NCBI RefSeq assembly: GCF_016518545.1
Contig: NZ_JACVTO010000014.1
Location: 62,001-126,000, forward strand
Length of the DNA stretch: 64,000 bases
Direction of reading: 5' to 3'
Source of the DNA: Pseudomonas sp. S30
Lineage (GTDB): Bacteria > Pseudomonadota > Gammaproteobacteria > Pseudomonadales > Pseudomonadaceae
Shown: in pieces, positions 16,640 through 26,183 of the stretch
Numbering within the stretch: position 1 is the first letter of the stretch
Layout: every line of letters begins with the position of its first letter
Notes under the pieces: generated by a model
The model's input: only the letters and a program-made list of their open reading frames with translations
Told to the model about the DNA's origin: nothing
Database searches by the model: none
Made by a program: the position numbers and the translations under genes

Positions 16640-19072
16640 ATGTCCCGCGCTGTCGAGTCCTACCTGCGTCCCAGCCTGATGGCCCTGGCCATCGGCCTCG
16701 CCACCCCGCTGCTCACCCCCCTGGCGTTCGCCGCCGAACAGTCCAGCGTGCATACCTACGACGTGCCGAGCGGACCGCTGGCCGGCACCCTCAACCGTAT
16801 CGCCAGCGATGCCGGTATCGCCCTGGCGCTGGATCCGGCCCTGGCCAACGGGCGCCGCTCGGCGCCGGTCAAGGGGCAGTTCGACGGCGTCGGCGCCCTG
16901 CAGGCGGCGTTGCTCGGCACAGGTCTGCAATTGCAACAAGGCAGCGCCGGCAGCTACAGCCTGATCGCCGTGCCGGACGGCAGCCTGGCGCTGCCGGAAA
17001 CCCGCGTGCAGGCCAGCGCAGAAGGCGAAAGCGCCTGGGGTCCGGTTCAGGGTTATCTGGCCCGGCGCACCGCAGCCGGCACCAAGACCGATACCGCGCT
17101 GGTGGAGGCGCCGCGCTCGATCTCGGTAGCCACTCGCCAGCAGCTGAACGACCGCAGTGTGCACAGCCTCGATGACGCGGTGAAATACATGCCGGGCATC
17201 GTTTCCTCCAGTTTCGGCAGCGACACCCGCTACGACTGGATGCGCGTGCGCGGTTTCGAGCCGACCCAGTTCCTCGACGGTCTGCCGTTGCCACGCGGGG
17301 TCTATGCCAACCCCAAGCCCGAGACCTGGAACCTCGACCGCCTGGCGCTGCTGCGCGGCCCAGCCTCCTCGGTGTACGGGCAGACCCCGCCGGGCGGCCT
17401 GCTGGACATGGTCAGCCGCCGCCCGCAAGCCGAGTCGCTGCACGAGATCGAAGTGCAGTACGGCAGCGACAACCACCGCCAGATCAACTTCGCCAGCACC
17501 GGCAAGATCGATGACGACGGCCGCCTGCTGTATGGGGTCAGTGGCGTGGTACGCGATGGCGGCACGCCGATCGATCATATCGATGACAAGCGCTACAACA
17601 TCGCCCCGAGCCTGACCTGGAACATCGACGAGGATACTTCGCTGACCTTGCTCAGCCAGTTCACGCGGGACGATACGGGCGCAACCAGCCAATTCCGGCC
17701 GATCCAAGGCACCAAGATCGACATGCCGTTCGGCAAGATCTCGCGCCACAAGAACCTGGGCGACCCGGACTACGAGTATTACGACCGGACCTACTATGCC
17801 CTGGGCTACGCCTTCGAGCATCGCATCAACGATGTCTGGCAGTTCCGCCAGAACCTGCGCTACACCAAATCGGACCTGGCCTTCCAGACCATCACGCCCG
17901 GCAGCTACTACTCGCCAGGCGGGCCGGTGCGCGATGACGGCACGGTCAGCCGCCTGTCCACCAATACCGACGAAGACATCAGCCAGTTCGCCGTGGACAA
18001 CAACCTCCAGGCCGACTTCGCCACCGGTGACGTCAGCCACACCCTGCTGATCGGTCTGGACCACCAGCGCGTCAACACCAACTACCTGTCGATCTTCGGT
18101 TTCAACGTGCCGGACAGCAATGTCCTGAATCCTGTCTACGGGTTGCCGATCACCCGTCCGGACCGCTCCACGGCCTTCTACGACTATGACCAGAAATCCC
18201 GCCAGACCGGCGCCTACCTCCAGGACCAGATGGCCCTCGGCAACTGGCGCCTGACCCTCGGCGGCCGTGAGGACTGGGTGCATACTGGCACCAAGTTCCA
18301 CAACCAGGGCGATGCCACCAGCACCCGACGCGACAAGCAGTTCAGCGGCAATGCGGCGCTCAGCTATGTGTTCGATTCGGGCTGGGTGCCGTACCTGTCC
18401 TATGCCGAGTCGTTCCAGCCGGCGATCAATGCCAACGTGTCGGCCACTCAGTCCTTCAAACCGACCGAAGGCCAGCAGTGGGAGCTGGGTGTCAAATACC
18501 AGCCGCCCGGTTCGAACACCTTGCTGACCGCAGCCGTGTATGACCTGACGCAGAAGAATGTCTCGGTCACCAACAACATTGGCGGCATCACCGTCACCAG
18601 CCAGACCGGCGAAGTGAAAGTGCGCGGCCTGGAGCTCGAAGCCACCTCGGAAGTCACCAAGAACCTCAAGGTGATCGCGGCCTATACCCTGGCCAAGTCC
18701 GAAGTGCAGGATGGCGAGTTCAAAGGCAATCGCCTGCAACTGATGCCCAACCAGCAAGCCTCCCTGTGGGCCGACTACACCTGGCACGAGGGCCTGCTCG
18801 ATGGCGCGGGCATCGGCGGCGGTGCGCGCTACACCGGCAACACCTACGGCGACCAGGCCAACACCTACCTGGGCAAGGCCAAGGCCTACACCGTGTTCGA
18901 TGCCGCCGTGCATTACGACCTCGGGCGCCTGGACCGCAGCCTGGAAGGCGCCTCGGTGGCGGTCAACGCCACCAACCTGCTGGACAAGCGCTACCTCTCG
19001 ACCTGCGACAGCTACTACTGCTACTACGGCGACCCGCGCAGCGTGGTGGTCAGCGCCAAGTACCAGTTCTGA
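16640..19072 (+). CDS. TonB-dependent ferric-siderophore receptor (ferrichrome/ferrioxamine type)
   Basis: The 810-aa outer-membrane receptor has a signal peptide cut near AFA-AEQ (about residue 31) and an STN signalling domain (about 40-112), which fits regulation by the upstream sigma/FecR pair. A plug with VRGFEPTQFLDGLPLPRG and LLRGPASSVYGQTPPGGLLD follows, then a beta barrel ending VVVSAKYQF with a terminal Phe. This is the FhuA/FiuA/FoxA family of hydroxamate receptors; the exact siderophore cannot be fixed from sequence. GAGGAG lies just before the ATG. Confidence 0.92.
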   Translation: MSRAVESYLRPSLMALAIGLATPLLTPLAFAAEQSSVHTYDVPSGPLAGTLNRIASDAGIALALDPALANGRRSAPVKGQFDGVGALQAALLGTGLQLQQGSAGSYSLIAVPDGSLALPETRVQASAEGESAWGPVQGYLARRTAAGTKTDTALVEAPRSISVATRQQLNDRSVHSLDDAVKYMPGIVSSSFGSDTRYDWMRVRGFEPTQFLDGLPLPRGVYANPKPETWNLDRLALLRGPASSVYGQTPPGGLLDMVSRRPQAESLHEIEVQYGSDNHRQINFASTGKIDDDGRLLYGVSGVVRDGGTPIDHIDDKRYNIAPSLTWNIDEDTSLTLLSQFTRDDTGATSQFRPIQGTKIDMPFGKISRHKNLGDPDYEYYDRTYYALGYAFEHRINDVWQFRQNLRYTKSDLAFQTITPGSYYSPGGPVRDDGTVSRLSTNTDEDISQFAVDNNLQADFATGDVSHTLLIGLDHQRVNTNYLSIFGFNVPDSNVLNPVYGLPITRPDRSTAFYDYDQKSRQTGAYLQDQMALGNWRLTLGGREDWVHTGTKFHNQGDATSTRRDKQFSGNAALSYVFDSGWVPYLSYAESFQPAINANVSATQSFKPTEGQQWELGVKYQPPGSNTLLTAAVYDLTQKNVSVTNNIGGITVTSQTGEVKVRGLELEATSEVTKNLKVIAAYTLAKSEVQDGEFKGNRLQLMPNQQASLWADYTWHEGLLDGAGIGGGARYTGNTYGDQANTYLGKAKAYTVFDAAVHYDLGRLDRSLEGASVAVNATNLLDKRYLSTCDSYYCYYGDPRSVVVSAKYQF

Positions 19073-19079
19073 GTGACGG

Positions 19080-19108
19080 CGCCCTCGCGGGCTGGTTCCG
19101 CGAGGGCG
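19080..19108 (+). terminator. Hairpin after the siderophore receptor gene
   Basis: CGCCCTCGCGG (19080-19090) and CCGCGAGGGCG (19098-19108) form a perfect 11-bp stem with a 7-base loop, followed only by TT. It can act as a partial terminator that lowers expression of the PepSY gene relative to the receptor. Confidence 0.65.
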
Positions 19109-19133
19109 TTGCCCGTTCCCGCCAGGAGCTGTG

Positions 19134-20246
19134 ATGAAAAGCCACACCATTCGCCGCTGGTCGGCGATCCACACCTGGAGCAGCCTGGTCTGCACCCTGT
19201 TCCTGCTGTTGCTGGCCGTCACCGGCCTGCCGTTGATCTTCCACCACGAACTCGAACACCTGCTCGGCGATGCGCCCACCTTGCGCGAAATGCCGCCCGG
19301 CACTGCGCACCTGGACCTGCAACGCCTGGTGATCGAGGCCGAACGGCATCGCCCGGGCGAGGTCATGCAGTACTTCGGCTTCGACGAAGACGAACCCGAC
19401 GGCGTGGTGGCCATTACCGCCGCCACCGCCGGCACCGAGCCCAACGCGTCGCACACCTTCATGCTCGATGCCCGCACGGGCGAAGCCCTGGCCATGCCGG
19501 CCGCCAACGGTGGCATCATGATGGTGCTGTTGCGCCTGCATGTGGACATGTTCGCCGGACTGCCCGGCAAATTGCTGCTGGCCTTCATGGGCGTGTTGTT
19601 CGTGCTCGCCATCGTCTCCGGCACCGTGCTGTACGCCCCGTTCATGCGCCGCTTGCCCTTCGCTGCGGTGCGCACCGACAAATCCTCGCGCCTGCGCTGG
19701 CTCGACCTGCACAACCTGATCGGCATCGTCACCCTGACCTGGGCGCTGGTGGTGGGCGTGACCGGGGTGATCAGTGCCTTGTCCGACCTGGTGATCGCCG
19801 CCTGGCGCAACGACACCCTGGCCGCCATGGTCGCGCCTTACCGAGACGCGCCCGCCCTGACCGAGCGTGCGCCGGCCACCCGGCTGCTGGACATCGCCGA
19901 ACAGGCAGCGCCAGGCATGCGCGCCGACTTCATCGCGTTTCCGGGTACCCGCTTTTCCAGCGAGCACCACTATGCCGTGTTCATGAAAGGTGCCAGCCAC
20001 CTGACCTCGCACCTGCTCACCCCGGTGCTGATAGACGCCCGCACGCTCCAGGTGACGGCGGTGGGCGAGCGCCCCTGGTACATGGATGCCATGGGCCTGT
20101 CGCAACCGCTGCACTTCGGCGACTACGGCGGCCGCCCGATGCAGGTGCTCTGGGCGGTGCTGGACGTGCTGACGATCGTGGTGCTGATCAGCGGCCTCTA
20201 CCTGTGGTGGGGCAAGCAGCGCAGGACGCGGGAGGCTCGGGCATGA
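19134..20246 (+). CDS. PepSY-associated transmembrane protein (putative siderophore-iron reductase)
   Basis: The 370-aa inner-membrane protein has four membrane spans: WSSLVCTLFLLLLAVTGLPL near residue 17, a second near 148, LIGIVTLTWALVVGVTGVI near 200 and VLDVLTIVVLISGLYLWW at the end. PepSY-like periplasmic segments lie between them. Such proteins follow siderophore receptors and are thought to help release iron from the siderophore in the periplasm, as reported for relatives. The ATG at 19134 with AGGAG upstream is preferred to the GTG at 19131. Confidence 0.85.
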   Translation: MKSHTIRRWSAIHTWSSLVCTLFLLLLAVTGLPLIFHHELEHLLGDAPTLREMPPGTAHLDLQRLVIEAERHRPGEVMQYFGFDEDEPDGVVAITAATAGTEPNASHTFMLDARTGEALAMPAANGGIMMVLLRLHVDMFAGLPGKLLLAFMGVLFVLAIVSGTVLYAPFMRRLPFAAVRTDKSSRLRWLDLHNLIGIVTLTWALVVGVTGVISALSDLVIAAWRNDTLAAMVAPYRDAPALTERAPATRLLDIAEQAAPGMRADFIAFPGTRFSSEHHYAVFMKGASHLTSHLLTPVLIDARTLQVTAVGERPWYMDAMGLSQPLHFGDYGGRPMQVLWAVLDVLTIVVLISGLYLWWGKQRRTREARA

Positions 20247-20419
20247 GCCACAGGTCGCAAAGCACCCGAAGGATCTTCGCCTGGCCTGTACTGATCGCCG
20301 GCCTGGGCGCCGCCGGTCTGTTCGCTGCACTGCTGGGCGATGGCGCCTGGGACGTACTGGCCTGGGTAGGGCTCGGTCTGCCTGCGGTGCTGTCGGTGCG
20401 CGCTTTGAGCCGAAGGTGA
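20243..20419 (+). CDS. Small two-helix membrane protein of the siderophore locus
   Basis: This 58-aa reading starts with an ATG that overlaps the PepSY stop (ATGA). Two hydrophobic segments, WPVLIAGLGAAGLFAALLG (about 14-32) and VLAWVGLGLPAVLSV (about 38-52), are separated by a short acidic loop, and the ends are Arg-rich. Overlap, codon use and composition support a real gene. Small membrane proteins often end siderophore-reductase operons. Function is unknown. Confidence 0.7.
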   Translation: MSHRSQSTRRIFAWPVLIAGLGAAGLFAALLGDGAWDVLAWVGLGLPAVLSVRALSRR

Positions 20420-20492
20420 GGTAGCCGGCTAATGCGCTTCGCCTCGCGAGGAGGACCAGGCTGCAACGCTCACCGACAGTGGAGCGCATGCC

Positions 20493-23285
20493 ATGAGCCT
20501 GCAGCAGTTCGTTGCGTTCGATGCACAATTGAGCGTCCTTCTCGCGTCCCCACCCGTGCCGGACCGCGGGCGGCCCTGGCTGGCGTCACGCCAGCGCTAC
20601 TTCGCCGACCTCGCCACCTATTGGCTGCAGGCCGACGAGCGTGGCGACACGCGCCAGGTACGCCTGGCCGCAGTGCTGCGGGCCCAGCTACTGGCTCAGA
20701 TCACGCTGAGGGTGGGCGACCACACGCTGGGCTCGAACCACGCCGAGCTGATGCAGACCTGCGTGCAACAGCCGCTACCATGGCAGCGCCAACACCTGCC
20801 CGGTGCCAGCCGCCCGCAGATCTTCAAGCCGCTGCTGGACATCGGCTCTCCCCACTGGCGCTGCCACCTGCCCGGGGCGTTCGTCATCGTCGAAGGCGCC
20901 GTCGAAGGCCGCATGCCCGATCCGACGCAGCCCAGCGAGCATGCCCTGCTGTGCAGCCTGTCCCATGGCATCGAGGCGTTCGAGGACCTGGCCGAACTGC
21001 ATGTCGAGCTGTGCGAACGGCTGGACGATCCGCAGCAAAGCCGGACACTGCTGCGCCATCTGACCGGGACTCAAGAGCAGGAGCGGGCACGCCATGCCGA
21101 GCGGCTGCGCTACGAGTGGTTCAGCGAAGACCTGGTGACCGCGCAGGTCCAGACGCTGATCGATGGCCAGCATGCTCGACTGACCCAGTGCTGGCAGGAC
21201 AGCGCCACGTCCCCTGACGTGGATTGGACCGCCCTGGAGCAGCGACTGCAGCAGGCCTTCGACCTGCTGCCCTGGGCTGGCAGCCAGCCCGCCTTGCAGA
21301 CGCGCTACGGCCTGCTGCTGGAGCGCAACTCGCCCGCCTGGCTGCGAAACGCCTCGGCGCAGGGCCTGACGCATATCATGCAGACGCTGCAGGAGCTGGT
21401 CATCGCCATCGACCATTCGGTAGCCCCGGGCATCCTGAGCCATGAGCAATTCGTCGACCAGCACAGCCTGCGCAAGTGGACCCGCGAGCGCCTGCGCAGC
21501 GCGCTGCGCCAGCGCCATGCGCTGGACATCGATCCCCTGCAGGTTCATGTCACCGTAACCCTGGCACGGCAACGGGGGCCGGTGCTGCACCCTGGGCTGA
21601 CGACCGGCTACATCCCGGCAGCCAGCCGCCCGCAGGTGGGTGACACCATCGAGCTGGAGTCACGCACCTATCGACTCGATGAACTGGCGGCACTGAACGT
21701 GGCCTGGCTGGACGTGGACTACTGGTTGACGGCCCGTGTCCATCATCTGGACAACAGCCCGATCGACCAGGTCACGCCGGCGCAGATCAAGCAACTGGTC
21801 CGCGACCTGGACGTGGGTGACAGCTACAGCCGCTACCTGCGCAGCCACCTGCTGAACTCCCCCACCGCGCAATGGCGCCTGGAACGTTATGTCGAGGTCA
21901 GCAAGGCAAGAATGCTCGCCGAAGCCGCCAAGGCCCGTTACGCCGGCCACTATCTCGAGGATCCGTTCGAACGGGGCTACACCTGGACCCGGTCGGTGCT
22001 CGCTCATCCCCGCAGCGTGCAGCGCCAGGCCGCACTGGGCATGCACCTGAGCGTGCGCCAGTGGCTGATCGACGGCCACACCGTCCAGGGCGTACTGCTG
22101 ATCACCCACGACATCGCCAGCTCGACGGGTTTCGTCGTCTATACCCCCGATGCGCCGGATCGGCGCGCCTGGCGGGAGTTTCGCAATGCCCGCCACCTGC
22201 TGCGTACGCTACGCGACAAACCGGCACTGCGCGACTACGTGTTCGATCGCATGCCTCTGGCCAGCCGCCAGACGCTGGAAGAGTACCTGACCAAGGGCCG
22301 GCTCGGCGCGCGCACCGTCACCGCGACGATCACCGAGCATTTCATCGAAGCCGGCTACCGTGCCGAGGTGCAAGCCGTACTCGCGGCGGTGGATGCACGC
22401 ACCAACACCAAGCTCGAACTGGTCGGCGAGTTCGCCCTGCATGCGCTTGCCATCACCCTGGACCTCATCAGCCTGGCGTTGCCCAGCCGGGCGCTCACCG
22501 CGCTGGCCTTCGCCAGGAGCGTCCTGTCGGTGCTGGACATGGCCAAGGCCCGTGACGCCGATGACCGAGTCGAGATGCTCAAGCACCTGGTGGAGGCATT
22601 CACCCATATCAATGACGGCGTCAACAGCATCGGCGGCTCGACCGTGCTCCGGCGCGCGATCCGCGCACTGCCCCCCGCGCCGCCGCTGTCATTGCCGGCG
22701 GTGCTGAGGCGGCACACCGACACCAGCAAATTGCACTACCGCGTCGACGGTATCCACAAGGAAGGGATCTATGAGCAGAAGTCGCAATACCCCGGGATCT
22801 CGCTGTACTTCATCAAGGACAGCGAAGGCCAGACCTACCAGGTCGCTTTCGATGGCTATCGCTGGCGGGTAGTCGATCCACGTCAGCCGGACGCCTACAC
22901 CAAGGTGCCGGTCAAGCGCTGCGCCGATGGGCAATGGGTGGTCGATTCGCCCGTGCGCTGGTTCGACGGCCTGCCCGACCTCGCGGCACTGTTCGAACAT
23001 GTCAGCCTGCCGACGGTGCCCGTGGGCATTGCGCAACCTCCAGCGGGACTCTATCGCAGCGACCTGGGCCTCTACCTGCTGGCAGGCGGCAGAGCCCTGC
23101 CACTGCGCCCCCACCTGCTGGAGCACCACTACCACCTGCAACTGGACGAAACCAACGGCGCCGGTGCCTGGGCCACGTTGCGCTGGCAGGATGAGCAATG
23201 GCGCATCCGGGTACGCCAGGCCGGGCGCAGCAGCGATTGGCTGGCGCTGCCGCAGGCTTACGCGGTAAGGCGCGGCAGCCGTTGA
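20493..23285 (+). CDS. Dermonecrotic-toxin-like large protein (DUF6543-type)
   Basis: The 930-aa protein resembles the N-terminal region of the very large Pseudomonas 'dermonecrotic toxin domain' proteins (DUF6543). It is helical and Arg/Leu-rich, with YLEDPFERGYTWTRSVL near residue 487 and a VQGVLLITHDI segment near 530. A hydrophobic stretch at about 640-675 (FALHALAITLDLISLALPSR) could insert in membrane. The C-terminal quarter is beta-rich (YQVAFDGYRWRVVDP). I see no signal peptide, and none of the leucine-rich repeats or E3-ligase domain found in longer relatives. Its 3' end overlaps the convergent LPS kinase gene by 28 bases. Family call is moderate; toxicity is untested inference. Confidence 0.6.
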   Translation: MSLQQFVAFDAQLSVLLASPPVPDRGRPWLASRQRYFADLATYWLQADERGDTRQVRLAAVLRAQLLAQITLRVGDHTLGSNHAELMQTCVQQPLPWQRQHLPGASRPQIFKPLLDIGSPHWRCHLPGAFVIVEGAVEGRMPDPTQPSEHALLCSLSHGIEAFEDLAELHVELCERLDDPQQSRTLLRHLTGTQEQERARHAERLRYEWFSEDLVTAQVQTLIDGQHARLTQCWQDSATSPDVDWTALEQRLQQAFDLLPWAGSQPALQTRYGLLLERNSPAWLRNASAQGLTHIMQTLQELVIAIDHSVAPGILSHEQFVDQHSLRKWTRERLRSALRQRHALDIDPLQVHVTVTLARQRGPVLHPGLTTGYIPAASRPQVGDTIELESRTYRLDELAALNVAWLDVDYWLTARVHHLDNSPIDQVTPAQIKQLVRDLDVGDSYSRYLRSHLLNSPTAQWRLERYVEVSKARMLAEAAKARYAGHYLEDPFERGYTWTRSVLAHPRSVQRQAALGMHLSVRQWLIDGHTVQGVLLITHDIASSTGFVVYTPDAPDRRAWREFRNARHLLRTLRDKPALRDYVFDRMPLASRQTLEEYLTKGRLGARTVTATITEHFIEAGYRAEVQAVLAAVDARTNTKLELVGEFALHALAITLDLISLALPSRALTALAFARSVLSVLDMAKARDADDRVEMLKHLVEAFTHINDGVNSIGGSTVLRRAIRALPPAPPLSLPAVLRRHTDTSKLHYRVDGIHKEGIYEQKSQYPGISLYFIKDSEGQTYQVAFDGYRWRVVDPRQPDAYTKVPVKRCADGQWVVDSPVRWFDGLPDLAALFEHVSLPTVPVGIAQPPAGLYRSDLGLYLLAGGRALPLRPHLLEHHYHLQLDETNGAGAWATLRWQDEQWRIRVRQAGRSSDWLALPQAYAVRRGSR

Positions 23286-24700
23286 TCGAGGCGCTGATAC
23301 AGGGCGCTGTCGGCCGGCCAGTTGCGCAGCAGTCGGGCGCGGTCGCGGGCATAGGCCGGGGCGAAGCTGAGCGCGCTGGCGTGCTGGGTCATGGCGTCCA
23401 GATCGATCAGCGACCACTGCCCGTCCTGCCAGAACAGGTTGTGGCCTTTGAAATCCCCATGGCTGATGCGTTCGTCGATCAGCCGCTGCATCAGCGACAC
23501 CAGTGCCTGGACGTACGCCTCGGGCGCCTCGCCACTGTCGACGTGAGGTGCGAAGCACGCGCTCAGGTCCGGGCCGTCGACATACTCGGTCACCAGATAG
23601 GCGGTGCTGCGCAGCCCCATTACCCGGCGTTCGAGCACAGCGAGGGGACGTGGCGTGGCGATCTCCAGGAAGGCCAGGCGATTGCCTTCGATCCACGAGT
23701 GCCAAGCCCTGCTCGGGCGCCAGAAACGCTTGAACCAGTGCACGGTGTTCTTGATGTTGTAACGCTTGACCACCAGGGTTCGTCCGTCCACCTCGACCCG
23801 CGCGACGCTGGCCGCGCCGCCGGTCTTGTACAGGTGGCCTCGCTCGATCAGGGTGTCGGCCCGCTCCAGCACCGGCTGCAACGCTTCGACCTGATCGCGG
23901 CGCATGGCGCACAGGCCTGACAGGCTGCGCTGCACGCTGAACAGGGTGCAGTCGCGACCGGCCTTTTCCAGGTAGTCCTTCAGCCGCCACTGACGCACCT
24001 TCTGCACCTGCTTGAGCAGTGCCTCCAGGGGCAGCGCATGCTCGGCGTTGCCGAGCAGGTAATGCACCAGCACTTCCTCGATATAGGGCTGCAGACGCTG
24101 GGGCAGCTGGGCGAAGAATACGCCGAGGTTCTCCAGCACGCGCTGGCGCGACAACGGCTGGCCTGGCGTCTCGGCCTTGATGCCGGCGCCGTCGATCAGG
24201 TACAGGCGGCCGTCGTGGCGCAGCAGGTTGTCCAGGTGCAGGTCTTGCTGCCAGAGGCCCCTGGCGTGCATCTGCGCGACCGCCGTCAGCGCTTCGGCGA
24301 GCACCACCTGCTGTTCATCGGCGAGCATGGGCAGGCGCTCGACCGCCGCCCAGGCGTCGCCCAGGCTCTGGGCATGGTCCAGGAACTCGAACAGCAACCA
24401 GCCGCCCTCGCCTTCCTGCAATCCATCGGCAAGCAGGCGCGGCGTGGCCAGACCCTGGGCAGCCAGCAGGCGAACACCATCCAGCTCACGCTGGAAATGC
24501 CGCGCGGCATTACCCCCGACCAGCAGCTTGGCCAGCACTGGCGTGCCGCGCCAGACACCGGCGCCGACATAGCGCTGCCCCGGCAACACCCGCAGCAGGC
24601 TGATCAAATGCAATTCGGCTGGCCCGGCGGCATCTTCAAGGCTCAGGGTCAACGGCAGGCTCGGGCGACGCCCGGCGTTCTTTAACTCAGACAGGCGCAT
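23258..24700 (-). CDS. Lipopolysaccharide kinase InaA family protein with two kinase-like halves
   Basis: The 480-aa protein has two LPS-kinase/APH-like lobes. The first has QQDLHLDNLLRHDGRLYLID at about 165-185; the second has SHGDFKGHNLFWQ and WSLIDLDAM near residues 425-445. The start MRLSELKNAGRRPSLPL overlaps the stop of the upstream kinase gene (TGATG). It is the last gene of the waa operon and probably phosphorylates core sugars on the cytoplasmic face. Which lobe is active is unknown; both retain His/Asp-Asn motif elements. Confidence 0.82.
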   Translation of the reverse strand: MRLSELKNAGRRPSLPLTLSLEDAAGPAELHLISLLRVLPGQRYVGAGVWRGTPVLAKLLVGGNAARHFQRELDGVRLLAAQGLATPRLLADGLQEGEGGWLLFEFLDHAQSLGDAWAAVERLPMLADEQQVVLAEALTAVAQMHARGLWQQDLHLDNLLRHDGRLYLIDGAGIKAETPGQPLSRQRVLENLGVFFAQLPQRLQPYIEEVLVHYLLGNAEHALPLEALLKQVQKVRQWRLKDYLEKAGRDCTLFSVQRSLSGLCAMRRDQVEALQPVLERADTLIERGHLYKTGGAASVARVEVDGRTLVVKRYNIKNTVHWFKRFWRPSRAWHSWIEGNRLAFLEIATPRPLAVLERRVMGLRSTAYLVTEYVDGPDLSACFAPHVDSGEAPEAYVQALVSLMQRLIDERISHGDFKGHNLFWQDGQWSLIDLDAMTQHASALSFAPAYARDRARLLRNWPADSALYQRLDQRLPRLTA

Positions 24701-25452
24701 CAGCGGGCCTCTTTTCGACGACGGCGTTTGCCCAGGCGTTGCAACCAGTCGGTCACTGGCGCGCTGTCGGCGGGTTGACCGAGGTAGACGCCCAGCAGGT
24801 GGCGCAGGTCGGCCTCGCTCCACACCGGCGCCCGTCGCAGCAACGGCTCCAGGTCCCGGAGGCGATCACGGCGACCCAGCAGCAGCGGCCGGGTCTTTTC
24901 CAGGTCGATCAGCTGGGCCTGCCAGCCTTCACGGCGCTCACGTAGGAAGATGTGCTTGGGATAGAAACAGCCGTGCACCTGGCCGGCAGCGTGCAAGGTG
25001 CGCGCCAGCTCAGCGCAGGCAGCGAGAATGCCCTGGCGCTGCGCCGGACCGAGCTGCGGCCACTGTGCCAGCAGCGTCTCCAGGTCGCGCCATTCGTCCA
25101 GCGCTCGGGTCATGAGCATGGCGCGGTGCGCCCCGCCGGCCTTGCGCTCGCCGTAGAACACCGCCTGCAACGCCGGAATGCCGAGCGCCTGGTAGCGGCG
25201 AATGTTGCGAAACTCGCGGGCGAAGGTAGGTTCGCCCAGCGGTCGATGCAAGGTGTGGGTCAGGTAGTCGCGCTGGCGCTTGAGGTAATAACCCTTGCCT
25301 TCGAGTTCCAGGCGGAACACGCTGCTCCAGCCGCCACGGCCGGTGTTGGGTTCATCGACGGCGTCCAGTTGCAGCGCCCACAACGCCTCGAAGTCGTCCA
25401 GGCCGTGCCGTTGCAGCAGCGCCAGCTCGTCGCCGGCCAGGTAATCGCTCAT
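24700..25452 (-). CDS. Lipopolysaccharide kinase InaA family protein
   Basis: The 250-aa protein has the InaA/WaaP-like kinase fold: GWSSVFRLELEGKGYYLKRQ (N-lobe with Lys), VHGCFYPKHIFLR (catalytic loop) and LIDLEKTRP (metal site). The catalytic loop has HGCFYPKH where many kinases have HxDxxxxN, as in other members of this LPS subgroup. Start and stop overlap its neighbours in the waa operon. It is probably a core-heptose kinase or accessory; specificity is not determinable. Confidence 0.82.
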   Translation of the reverse strand: MSDYLAGDELALLQRHGLDDFEALWALQLDAVDEPNTGRGGWSSVFRLELEGKGYYLKRQRDYLTHTLHRPLGEPTFAREFRNIRRYQALGIPALQAVFYGERKAGGAHRAMLMTRALDEWRDLETLLAQWPQLGPAQRQGILAACAELARTLHAAGQVHGCFYPKHIFLRERREGWQAQLIDLEKTRPLLLGRRDRLRDLEPLLRRAPVWSEADLRHLLGVYLGQPADSAPVTDWLQRLGKRRRRKEAR

Positions 25453-26183
25453 TCCCTTCCCTCGAAGAAGCTCACCACCTGGCGAATGCGCCGCTTGTCA
25501 CGGGCATTGAGCCGGGTGTGGCCACGGTATTGCAGATAGAAGCGCAGGCGCTGGGTGGCGGACAGGTGATACTTGGCCACCTTGTCCAGGCAGGCCAGGT
25601 CCTTGATCAGTCGATGACGCAGCATGAAGCCGCGCCAGAAATCGCCCGTCGGGCAGTCGATGAAGAACACCGTGGCCTGGTCGTCCACCAGCAGGTTGCG
25701 CCACTTCAGGTCGTTGTGGGCGAAATGATGGTTGTGCATCACACGGGTATGGCGAGCCAGCTGGCGACTGATGTGATCGACCCAGGCGCGATCGGCCAGG
25801 CGCGGATCGTTGCGCTCGGCCAGCACCGAGAGGTCCTCGGTGCGCGGCAACTCGCGGGTGATCATCGCCCCGCGACCGAAGGACAGGCCATTGCGCTCCA
25901 GGCCCCAGGCGATCACCTCGGCGGTGGGGATGCCCCATTTGGCGAACTGCTTGAGGTTCTGCCACTCGGCCTTGATGCGCGGCCGACCGAAGAAACGGCG
26001 CATGTGCTTGCCGGCACCGGTGTAGCGCTTGACGTAGTAGCTCACGCCCTCGCGCTCGACGCGGATGACCTCGCTGAGCGGGTCACGGGTCAGGTGTTCG
26101 CCTTCGAGGGCGAACACCGCGTCGATGCTACCGAAATCCGCTGCCAGCCGGCGGTAGTCCGCCGCCAGTGTCCAACCCGCCAT
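25449..26183 (-). CDS. Lipopolysaccharide kinase InaA family protein
   Basis: The 244-aa protein shows VIRVEREGVSYYVKRYTGAG (ATP-lobe Lys), the catalytic loop FAHNDLKWRNLLV near residue 153 and VFFIDCPTG as the metal site, so all kinase elements are present. It resembles the WapG/WapP-type kinases of Pseudomonas core assembly. The ATG overlaps the waaP stop, and its own stop overlaps the next kinase gene, so the block is translated as a coupled operon. Confidence 0.83.
   Translation of the reverse strand: MAGWTLAADYRRLAADFGSIDAVFALEGEHLTRDPLSEVIRVEREGVSYYVKRYTGAGKHMRRFFGRPRIKAEWQNLKQFAKWGIPTAEVIAWGLERNGLSFGRGAMITRELPRTEDLSVLAERNDPRLADRAWVDHISRQLARHTRVMHNHHFAHNDLKWRNLLVDDQATVFFIDCPTGDFWRGFMLRHRLIKDLACLDKVAKYHLSATQRLRFYLQYRGHTRLNARDKRRIRQVVSFFEGRE

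Noticed and set aside
16367..19828. Very long antisense open frame (1153 codons) opposite the siderophore receptor and PepSY genes
   Set aside because: High-GC DNA gives long open antisense frames in phase with real genes. The translation is low-complexity Arg/Gly/Val-rich with no domain, while the plus strand encodes clear family proteins.
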